DNA of 42,179 nucleotides from an uncultured Atopobiaceae bacterium. Lineage in GTDB: Bacteria; Actinomycetota; Coriobacteriia; Coriobacteriales; Atopobiaceae. The notes beneath the pieces were generated by a model, which saw only the letters and a list, made by a program, of their open reading frames with translations, ran no database searches and was not told where the DNA came from. The position numbers and the translations under genes were made by a program. Positions 34,981-42,179 of this stretch are shown here, piece after piece. Each line of letters opens with the position of its first letter. Within the stretch, counting starts at the first letter, position 1. The stretch lies in assembly GCA_947626465.1 (NCBI GenBank), contig CANQSI010000002.1:1-42179 (forward strand), written 5' to 3'.

Positions 34981-36039
34981 ATGGGCTTCATCGATCAATT
35001 CCTGAGCGATTCCCTCGGAGATAGGGGAGACCTCGCGATCGACCTCGGCACGGCGAACACCCTCGTGGCCGTGCGAGGCGAGGGCATCGTCTTGAACGAG
35101 CCTTCGGTGGTGGCCATCGACCAAAACGAGGAGCGCGTGCTCGCCGTGGGCATCGACGCAAAGCGCATGGTCGGGCGCACGCCCGGCTCCATCACCGCAT
35201 TCCGCCCGCTCAAGGACGGCGTGATCGCCGACTTCGACGTCACCGAGGTGATGCTTCGCTACTTCATCGAGAAGGCACATGGCGACCAGCGTCGTTGGCC
35301 GTGGTCGCCGCGGCCGCGCGTCGTGGTGTGCGTGCCTTCCGGCGTGACGTCCGTGGAGAAGCGTGCGGTGTTCGAAGCCACCATCCAGGCGGGCGCGCGG
35401 CGCGCCTACCTCATCGAAGAACCCATGGCGGCGGCGATCGGCGCGGACCTCCCCATCGAGGAGCCCACAGGCTCCATGGTGGTGGACATCGGCGGCGGCA
35501 CCTCCGAGGTCGCCGTGATCGCGATGGGCGGCATCGTCGTCTCGCAGTCCATCCGCACCGCCGGCGACGAATTCGACGAGACGATCCTCGAGCACGTGAA
35601 GAACGCGCACAACCTCCTCATCGGCGAGCGCACCGCGGAGGACATCAAGATCAAGGTGGGCTCCGCGGCGCCCCAGCGCGAGGAGCTCGACGTGGAGGTG
35701 AACGGCCTCGACGCCACGAGCGGCCTGCCGAAGACGGTGCACATCACGTCGGAGGAAATCCGCCGTTGCCTGAACCAGCCCCTCGACGAGGTGACGAAGG
35801 CCGTGAAGGCGGCGCTCGACCGCACCCCGCCCGACCTCGCTTCCGACCTCATGTACTACGGCATCATGCTCACCGGTGGCGGCGGGCTGCTCCGCGGGCT
35901 CGACACGCGCCTCCGCGAGGAGACGGGCGTGCCGGTGAACGTGAGCCCGACGGCTCTCGAAAACGTCGTGAACGGCTGCCTGCGCGTCCTCGAGGCGAAC
36001 GCGCTCTCCGGCGGGTTCGTGCAGAGCAGCGGCTACTAG
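34981..36039 (+). CDS. mreB: Rod shape-determining protein MreB
   Basis: LAIDLGTANTLVAVRGEGIVLNEPSVVAID, VVDIGGGTSEVAVIAMGG, LTGGGGLLRGLD. Confidence 0.96.
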   Translation: MGFIDQFLSDSLGDRGDLAIDLGTANTLVAVRGEGIVLNEPSVVAIDQNEERVLAVGIDAKRMVGRTPGSITAFRPLKDGVIADFDVTEVMLRYFIEKAHGDQRRWPWSPRPRVVVCVPSGVTSVEKRAVFEATIQAGARRAYLIEEPMAAAIGADLPIEEPTGSMVVDIGGGTSEVAVIAMGGIVVSQSIRTAGDEFDETILEHVKNAHNLLIGERTAEDIKIKVGSAAPQREELDVEVNGLDATSGLPKTVHITSEEIRRCLNQPLDEVTKAVKAALDRTPPDLASDLMYYGIMLTGGGGLLRGLDTRLREETGVPVNVSPTALENVVNGCLRVLEANALSGGFVQSSGY

Positions 36040-36053
36040 TTCCGGGGGCCTTT

Positions 36054-37028
36054 GTGGCTGCGAACTCGTCCCTTTCCGGTTTGGGCAAAAACGACGACGG
36101 AAGGCTTCGCACCTTCATCATCCTCGTCGTGGTGTCGCTCGTACTCTTCACGCTCTCATGCCGCCCCGAGACGAAGGGCGCCTTCGACTTCGTGAAGGGC
36201 ATCTCGCAAACCGCCACCGCACCGGTGCGCTACATCGGCACGCTCGTGACGCTTCCCTTCCAGGGACTGGGCAATGTGGTGGGCAACCTCACGGCGCCCG
36301 AGGCCACCCTCTCAGAGCTCCAGGACCAAAACGAGCAACTCATCGCGGAGAATGCGCTCCTTCGGGAGCAGGCACTCGCGGCCGAGCGGCTCGAAGCGCT
36401 CCTCGAGCTCAAGAACACCCACGAGCTCACCTCCGTGGGCGCGCGGGTGATATCCGGCTCAGTCGATTCCGCAACCTCCTCGATCACCATCGACAAGGGC
36501 AGCATCGACGGCATCGAAGTCGGCATGCCCGTCACCGATTCGCTCGGACTCGTCGGGCAAATCTCCGAGGTGACCCCCACCACCTCCATCGTACGCCTCA
36601 TCACCGACGAGCGATCCGGCGTCTCGGCCATGGTGCAGGAGAGCAGGGCCCAGGGCCAAGCCGAGGGTGCCGCCGATGGAAGCCTCCGCCTGTCGCTCGT
36701 CTCGGGCGACCAGAAGGTGGAGATCGGCGACCTCGTGGTGACGAGCGGGCTCGGCGGGGTCTTCCCCAAGGGCCTTCCGCTCGGGGTGGTGACCTCGGTG
36801 AACCGGGGCGACGGAGACCTCTACCAGACGATCATCATGCGCCCCGTCGCGCTCACCGCGCCCTTCGAAGAGGTGCTCGTGGTGACGGAGCTTTCCGACG
36901 GGCAGCATGCGAGCAAGGAGGATGCGGAGGCCGCCGAGCGCCAAGACATCGACGCCTCGCAGAACATCCAGGGCATCCCCGAGGAGGGCGAAGGCGGCGA
37001 GGGCCAAGAGGATGGTGAATCCTCATGA
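36054..37028 (+). CDS. mreC: Rod shape-determining protein MreC
   Basis: N-terminal TM, coiled coil LQDQNEQLIAENALLREQ, beta domain ARVISGSVDSATSSITIDKGSIDGIEVGMPV; GTG start. Confidence 0.92.
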   Translation: MAANSSLSGLGKNDDGRLRTFIILVVVSLVLFTLSCRPETKGAFDFVKGISQTATAPVRYIGTLVTLPFQGLGNVVGNLTAPEATLSELQDQNEQLIAENALLREQALAAERLEALLELKNTHELTSVGARVISGSVDSATSSITIDKGSIDGIEVGMPVTDSLGLVGQISEVTPTTSIVRLITDERSGVSAMVQESRAQGQAEGAADGSLRLSLVSGDQKVEIGDLVVTSGLGGVFPKGLPLGVVTSVNRGDGDLYQTIIMRPVALTAPFEEVLVVTELSDGQHASKEDAEAAERQDIDASQNIQGIPEEGEGGEGQEDGESS

Positions 37029-37582
37029 TGATCGTCAACGACCAAAACCAGCGCACCCGTCGTCTGGCGATCCTCTGCATCGTCTGCTTCGTGCTGCAGC
37101 TCGCCATCGCGCCCTTCATCGCGATCGGGGCAGGACACGTGAACTTCTGCCTCATCTGCGCGTTCACCGCGGCATTCATGGGCGGTGGCGTCGCACCCAT
37201 CTGGGTGGCGTTTATCTCGGGCATCTTCTTCGACCTCACCTCCACCACGCCGGTGGGGCTCATGGCGCTCCTGCTCGTGCTCGCCGCCTTCCTGCTGAAC
37301 CCGGGGGATCGCGATCGACTCGTCGACGAACCCGTGCGCTGCCTTCGAGATGGCGCGATCATGGTGCTCGGCGTCGAGCTCGTCTACCAGCTCATGCTGC
37401 TCCTCGTGGCGCCGGGTGCGCCATTTATCGACATGGTGTTTTTGCGATGGTTGCCGGCATCGCTCCTTGATTGGCTTTGCCTAGTACCCTTTGTGCTCGT
37501 TCTTTCGCGGACGAAGAGCGATGTGCTCACGCTCGGCGGCGGCGCGAAGAAGAGCTTCCCGGGAAAGCGCTACAAGCTCTAG
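37025..37582 (+). CDS. mreD: Rod shape-determining protein MreD
   Basis: Small polytopic protein overlapping mreC, in conserved order; hydrophobic segments and SGIFFDLTSTTPVGLMALLLVLAAFLL. Confidence 0.85.
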   Translation: MMIVNDQNQRTRRLAILCIVCFVLQLAIAPFIAIGAGHVNFCLICAFTAAFMGGGVAPIWVAFISGIFFDLTSTTPVGLMALLLVLAAFLLNPGDRDRLVDEPVRCLRDGAIMVLGVELVYQLMLLLVAPGAPFIDMVFLRWLPASLLDWLCLVPFVLVLSRTKSDVLTLGGGAKKSFPGKRYKL

Positions 37583-37600
37583 CGCACGCAATCGAGGCCC

Positions 37601-39628
37601 ATGGACCGTTCGCTTCTCATATTCCTCGCCATCGTGGTGATCGCGCTCGTGGCGCTCTTGCTGTGGTTCGTGCTGAACCGCCGCAAGAACCCCATCAAGG
37701 TGGACATCGGTGGCCAGACGCCGCAGGCGAAGGGCGGTGAGGGCGACACCACCGAGAAGGGCTTCAAGCGAAGCCTCCTCGGCCTCGGTATCTTCTCCGG
37801 CACGATCTTCGGCGTGCTCCTCGCGCGCCTCTGGTCCATGCAACTCGTGGGCGCGGAGGAGTTCTCGGAGCAAGCCGAGCTCAACCGCACGCGCACCGTC
37901 ACGAGCCCGGCGCCCAGGGGGCGAATCCTCGACAGGAACGGCCTCGAGCTCGTGACGAACCGTCCCTCGCTCGCCGTCGTGGCCACGCCCGACGTGGTGG
38001 ATGACGAGCAGGAGATGCACCTCCTCGCGAACCTCCTCGGCATGCCCTACATGGCCGTGCGGAGGAACATCCAGGACGCCACCGAGGGCATGCAGAGCAA
38101 CCGCACCGTGGCGGTGGATGTGTCGCGCGCGGCGGTGGCCTACATCGAGGAGCATCCCGATCTCTTCCCCGGCATCACCATCGAGGAGCGCAGCGAGCGC
38201 GCCTACCCCTATGGCACCCTCGCCGCGCACGTGCTCGGCTACACCGGCCCCGTGACGGCGGAGCAGCTGGAATCCGCCACGGATGATCGCGAGAAGATCA
38301 ACTACGAATCCGGCGACGTGGTGGGGCAGGCGGGCGTCGAGTACCAATACGAGGAACTCCTGCAGGGCATACGCGGCGAGCGAACGGTCTACGTGAATGC
38401 CGCGGGCGAGGTGACGGGCGTGGCTTCCGAGGTGGCGCCCATCCAAGGCTCCGACGTGGTGCTCACCATCGACGCGAAGATCCAAAAGGCCGCGGAGGAG
38501 GGGCTCCAGCACGCCATCCAGGTTTCCAATGCCAAGGGGGAGGGCGGCGTGGGCCGTGGCGCGTGCCTCGTGCTCGACGCGACGAATGGCGAGATCCTCG
38601 CGATGGCGAGCGCACCGGACTTCGAGCCCTCGGTCTTCGTGGGCGGCATCGCCACGGCCGACTGGGAACAGCTCAACGACGAGAAGAGCGGCTATCCGCT
38701 GCTCAACCGTTGCGTGTCGGGCACCTACCCCTCCGCCTCCACCATCAAGCCGCTCTCGGCCTTCGCCGCCTTCGATTCCGGCATCTCCACCGTGAACTCC
38801 GTCTACAACTGCCCGGGCTTCTGGACCGGCTTCGGCGAGGCGAGCGGCCAGTATTGCTGGAACCACAACGGCCACGGGGCGATGGACATGCGAAGCGGCA
38901 TCGTCTATTCCTGCGACAGCGTTTTCTACGAGATCGGCAAGGCGATCTTCTACTCCGACACCCCCGAGGCCCTCCAGGCGAAGTATCGCCAATGGAAGCT
39001 CGGCGAGAAGCTCGGCGTGGACCTGCCGAGCGAGGAGGCGGGCCGCATCCCCGATGCGCAGTGGAAATGGGACTACTTCACGGGGTGGACGGACGACGAC
39101 CGCGTGTGGCACGGCGGCGACACCACCAACCTCGTGATCGGGCAGGGCGACCTCCTCGTCACCCCGCTGCAGATGGCGTCCGTCTACCTCGCCATCGCCA
39201 ACGACGGCACGATGTGGACGCCGCACATCCTGAAGGAGGTGCGGAACTCGAACGCCTCCGGCTCCGTGCTCGCCTATGAGCCAACCGGCACGCCCATCGA
39301 GGAATCCAAGGAGTACCTCGCCTTTGCACGCGATGCGATGCAGGGCGTGATCTATGAGGAAGACGACGCCGTGGCCTCGCACTTCACGAACCTGCCGGTG
39401 GCGGTGGCGGGAAAGACCGGCACGGCGGAGCGCCAAGGCTATTCGCAGTCAACCGGCTGGTTCATCGCCTACGCGCCTGCCGACGACCCCAAGTACGTCG
39501 TCTGCGCGGTGATCGAGGAAGGCGGCTTCGGCTCCACGTCCGCCATGTATGCCGTGCGCGATGTGCTCGGCGCAATCTACGACACGCCGGATACCTCCCA
39601 AGCCGTCTCGTCCGTGGGCGCGCGCTAG
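37601..39628 (+). CDS. mrdA: Penicillin-binding protein 2 (transpeptidase)
   Basis: PRGRILDRNGLELVTNRPS, active-site STIK in YPSASTIKPL, YSCDSVFYEIG, VAGKTGTAE. Confidence 0.93.
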   Translation: MDRSLLIFLAIVVIALVALLLWFVLNRRKNPIKVDIGGQTPQAKGGEGDTTEKGFKRSLLGLGIFSGTIFGVLLARLWSMQLVGAEEFSEQAELNRTRTVTSPAPRGRILDRNGLELVTNRPSLAVVATPDVVDDEQEMHLLANLLGMPYMAVRRNIQDATEGMQSNRTVAVDVSRAAVAYIEEHPDLFPGITIEERSERAYPYGTLAAHVLGYTGPVTAEQLESATDDREKINYESGDVVGQAGVEYQYEELLQGIRGERTVYVNAAGEVTGVASEVAPIQGSDVVLTIDAKIQKAAEEGLQHAIQVSNAKGEGGVGRGACLVLDATNGEILAMASAPDFEPSVFVGGIATADWEQLNDEKSGYPLLNRCVSGTYPSASTIKPLSAFAAFDSGISTVNSVYNCPGFWTGFGEASGQYCWNHNGHGAMDMRSGIVYSCDSVFYEIGKAIFYSDTPEALQAKYRQWKLGEKLGVDLPSEEAGRIPDAQWKWDYFTGWTDDDRVWHGGDTTNLVIGQGDLLVTPLQMASVYLAIANDGTMWTPHILKEVRNSNASGSVLAYEPTGTPIEESKEYLAFARDAMQGVIYEEDDAVASHFTNLPVAVAGKTGTAERQGYSQSTGWFIAYAPADDPKYVVCAVIEEGGFGSTSAMYAVRDVLGAIYDTPDTSQAVSSVGAR

Positions 39629-39638
39629 GCTAGGCACC

Positions 39639-40865
39639 ATGGCGACCCACTCGAAGACAGCCCCACGGCCCCGTACGCTCGGCGACCTCGCGCGTCCGCT
39701 CGACAGCGGTGCGAGCCCGCAGGGTCCCAAGACGCGAGCCCTCGCGAGGCCGAAGATCGTGAAGGAGCTCTACCTCCCGGTGCTCATTCCGGCGACGCTC
39801 CTCGTGCTCTTCGGGCTTCTCGTGGTGTGGTCGGCCTCCCTCTCCATCAGCGATGCGTCGCTTCCGCGCCAGCTCGTGGGTGTGGCGCTCGGGCTCGCAG
39901 CGGCCGTCATCATCTGGCGCTACGACTATCGCGACCTCGCGAACTTCACCCACGCGCTCCTCATCGCCGACATCGTGCTCTTCGCGCTACCCCTCATTCC
40001 CGGGCTCGGCTACTCGGCGAAGGGTATGACCGGCTGGATCCAAATCCCCCTCATCGGGCTTCGCATCCAGCCGTCGGAGATCATGAAGCTCGTCACCATC
40101 TACCTCATGGCCGCGCTCGGCGCCTCCTACAACGGGCGCATCAAGAAGTTCGAGGACTACCTCAAGCTCTGCGGCATGCTCGCCATCCCGTTCGTGCTGC
40201 TCGTGACGCAGGACCTCGGCTCGTCGCTCATCGTCCTCGTCGCGGGTGCGGCGATCATCATCTGCTCCGGCGCCAAGGCCGAGTGGGTGATCGCCACGAT
40301 CGTGCTCGTCGCGCTCCTCGTGGGCGTGGTGATCTTCTGCTCCGTGACGGAGGGCCTCCCGAACATCCTCAAGGACTACCAGGTGAAGCGCCTCATCGTC
40401 TTCATCGACCCCTCCGTGGATCCGGCGGGCGACGGCTACAACCTCCAGCAGGCCAAGATCGCCGTGGGAAGCGGTGGCCTCTTCGGCAAGGGCATCGGCA
40501 ACGCCACGCAGGCCGGCCAGGGCTTTCTGCCCGAGGCGCACACCGACTTCGTCTTCGCACTCCTCGCCGAGGAATTCGGCTTCCTCGGAGCCTGCGTGCT
40601 CCTCGCCCTCTTCGCGTGGCTCATCTTCTCCACGATCAAGCTCGCGCAAACCACCGAGGCCCCATTCGCGAAGCTCGTGCTCGTGGGCGTCGTGGCCATG
40701 TGGTCGTTCCAGGTGCTCGAGAACATCGGCATGTGCCTCGGCATCATGCCCATCACCGGCATCCCGCTGCCCTTCATCAGCTACGGCGCCTCGTCCATGG
40801 TGGTGCAACTGGCTTCCGTCGGCATGGTGCAAAGCGTCTATTTTCACCGGCCCAAGGCCGGGTAG
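39639..40865 (+). CDS. rodA: Rod shape-determining SEDS glycosyltransferase RodA
   Basis: GWIQIPLIGLRIQPSEIMKL, QDLGSSLIVL, GGLFGKGIGNATQAGQGFLPEAHTDFVFALLAEEFGFLG, PFISYGASSMVVQL. Confidence 0.94.
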   Translation: MATHSKTAPRPRTLGDLARPLDSGASPQGPKTRALARPKIVKELYLPVLIPATLLVLFGLLVVWSASLSISDASLPRQLVGVALGLAAAVIIWRYDYRDLANFTHALLIADIVLFALPLIPGLGYSAKGMTGWIQIPLIGLRIQPSEIMKLVTIYLMAALGASYNGRIKKFEDYLKLCGMLAIPFVLLVTQDLGSSLIVLVAGAAIIICSGAKAEWVIATIVLVALLVGVVIFCSVTEGLPNILKDYQVKRLIVFIDPSVDPAGDGYNLQQAKIAVGSGGLFGKGIGNATQAGQGFLPEAHTDFVFALLAEEFGFLGACVLLALFAWLIFSTIKLAQTTEAPFAKLVLVGVVAMWSFQVLENIGMCLGIMPITGIPLPFISYGASSMVVQLASVGMVQSVYFHRPKAG

Positions 40866-40945
40866 CCGGGGGCTATATGCGTCCTCGCCCCTCGGTGTGG
40901 CTAAACTAATCTGAAACGATGATTCAGTCTCGGGGGAGGCTTGGT

Positions 40946-42019
40946 ATGGGCATCATGGACTTTCTGAACGCCGCGAACCTCGTGGAGCTCTTCAACACGG
41001 GTCGCAAGGCCGAGGCTGACCGCACGCAGGCGATTCGCGTGGGGGTTTCCATCGACCCCGAGACGCCGCCTGAGATTGCCGCCGTGGTGAAGGAGGCGCT
41101 CGTCCCCGAGACTTCCGAAGCCATGGTATGCGTGAATCGCCTCGAGCCGGGAAGCGCCTTCATGGCGGATCCCTCCTGCGACGTGGCGCTCGTGCTCTGC
41201 GGAGGCTCGACGCAGCTTTGCCACGACGCGGGCGTGGCATGGCTCAAGGCGAATGTGCCCACGCTCATGGTGGGTCGCTCGAGCGTGGAAGTGCCGGGCT
41301 GCACGCTCGGCGGCGCGGTGGCGTCGCGGCTCATGTCGTCAGATCCGGGCGAGCTCATCGACCGCCTCGGGCATTGGATCGTGGTGAGCACGGGCAAGGA
41401 AGTGGCGTTTGCGGCGAACTTCCCCTTCTGCCGCCGCGCCGTGGCTCAGAACCTCATCCACGCGGTGGCGCTCTCGAATGCGGCGGTGGCCACGTTCAAC
41501 TTCGTTCCCGGCATCTTCGACTTCGCGATGGTGACGGCAAACGAGTTCAAGCTCGCGCTCGACATCGCCTCGGTCTACGACCAGCAGGTCTCCTTCGAGC
41601 GCCTTCCCGAGATCATCGCGATCGTGGCGTTCGGCGCCGTCACGCGCACCGTGGCGGGCATTGCGGAGAAGGCAGTGCCCAAGCTCGCATGGCTCGTGCG
41701 CGGGGCGGCGGGCTTCGGCGGAGCGGTGATCACCGGCAATCTCCTCATGGCCCGTTTCGAGGGTTCGAGCGCCATGGAGGGGCCGCTCGGGGCTGTGCTC
41801 GCGCGCGTGAAGGATCTCGGCGACCTTGCTGCGGAGAAGATCGGCCAACTCACGGGCGATGTGATAAAGCTCGGTCCCGATGCGCTCTACTTCCACCCGA
41901 AGGCGGCAAAGGGCGCGGACAGCACGCCCGCAGGAGACGTGGAGGAAGCCACTCCCGCGCCGAACACCTCCTGGATCCACCTCGACAACGCGGGCGGCGT
42001 GTCCATGGAGGGCGCATAG
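40946..42019 (+). CDS. DUF697-like membrane-associated protein of unknown function
   Basis: Hydrophobic segment NLIHAVALSNAAVATFNFVPGIFDFAMVTANEFKLALDIASVYDQ...IAIVAFGAVTRTVAG resembles the YcjF/DUF697 membrane domain; alpha/beta-like N-terminus; RBS gggggagg. Confidence 0.55.
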   Translation: MGIMDFLNAANLVELFNTGRKAEADRTQAIRVGVSIDPETPPEIAAVVKEALVPETSEAMVCVNRLEPGSAFMADPSCDVALVLCGGSTQLCHDAGVAWLKANVPTLMVGRSSVEVPGCTLGGAVASRLMSSDPGELIDRLGHWIVVSTGKEVAFAANFPFCRRAVAQNLIHAVALSNAAVATFNFVPGIFDFAMVTANEFKLALDIASVYDQQVSFERLPEIIAIVAFGAVTRTVAGIAEKAVPKLAWLVRGAAGFGGAVITGNLLMARFEGSSAMEGPLGAVLARVKDLGDLAAEKIGQLTGDVIKLGPDALYFHPKAAKGADSTPAGDVEEATPAPNTSWIHLDNAGGVSMEGA

Positions 42020-42023
42020 GCGT

Positions 42024-42037
42024 GGCGCAGCTGCGCC
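42024..42037. terminator. Perfect 14-bp palindrome downstream of the DUF697-like gene
   Basis: GGCGCAGCTGCGCC just after the stop at 42019; no T-tract. Confidence 0.3.
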
Positions 42038-42069
42038 TGTGGAGGCTTGCCCAAGGCGCCCCATGTGCA

Positions 42070-42098
42070 TTGACGCCCCAGCTCCGGGCCTTTATAGT
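42070..42098 (+). promoter_or_regulatory. Sigma70-type promoter of rplU
   Basis: TTGACG (42070-42075)-N17-TATAGT (42093-42098). Confidence 0.8.
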
Positions 42099-42136
42099 TG
42101 ATCCTTGCGTGAAAACCGATGTCGAAGGAACAGTCC

Positions 42137-42179
42137 ATGTATGCAATCGTAAAGACCGGTGGCAAGCAGTATCGCGTGA
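42137..42179 (+). CDS. rplU: 50S ribosomal protein L21, 5' fragment
   Basis: MYAIVKTGGKQYRV, runs off the window end. Confidence 0.95.
   Translation, partial: MYAIVKTGGKQYRV

Noticed and set aside
40850-40870. CCGGCC-CAA-GGCCGG hairpin at the rodA stop as a terminator
   Set aside because: No T-tract and it overlaps the coding end; insufficient support in a high-GC genome.
42099-42136. L21 leader autoregulatory RNA before rplU
   Set aside because: The promoter places the 5' UTR at only ~30 nt, too short for a structured L21 leader.

Overview
This is a 42-kb, GC-rich, densely packed bacterial chromosomal segment. Gene content and style suggest a Coriobacteriia-like actinobacterium (inference). 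I found no mobile elements, CRISPR arrays or rRNA. From left to right: (i) a truncated minus-strand Fe-ADH + ALDH fusion in the reverse order of AdhE; (ii) sbcD-sbcC followed by CDF transporter, Zn-ADH, CDF transporter; (iii) a minus-strand GH13 alpha-glucanase gene followed by a protein fusing a PTS EIIB (lactose/cellobiose type) domain to a degenerate ROK domain; (iv) a translationally coupled plus-strand trio: SGNH-hydrolase/GNAT fusion, GspS-like ATP-grasp ligase, dGTPase-like HD protein; (v) a complete minus-strand aromatic amino-acid cluster aroF-tyrA-aroB-aroA-aroC-pheA-aroE/aroK, plus a type II dehydroquinase carrying an N-terminal PTS EIIB (glucose type) domain; (vi) tRNA-Arg(CCG), P-type ATPase, aconitase; (vii) a zinc-ribbon membrane protein, a TPR membrane protein, mreB-mreC-mreD-mrdA-rodA, a DUF697-like protein and the start of rplU. 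The main candidate for something undescribed is the pair of unrelated PTS EIIB domains, each keeping its phosphorylatable Cys. One is fused to a shikimate-pathway enzyme and the other to a ROK-type sugar sensor. This suggests that PTS phosphorylation state directly controls aromatic biosynthesis and glucan use. Calls rest on motif reading of the translations; no database search was possible.
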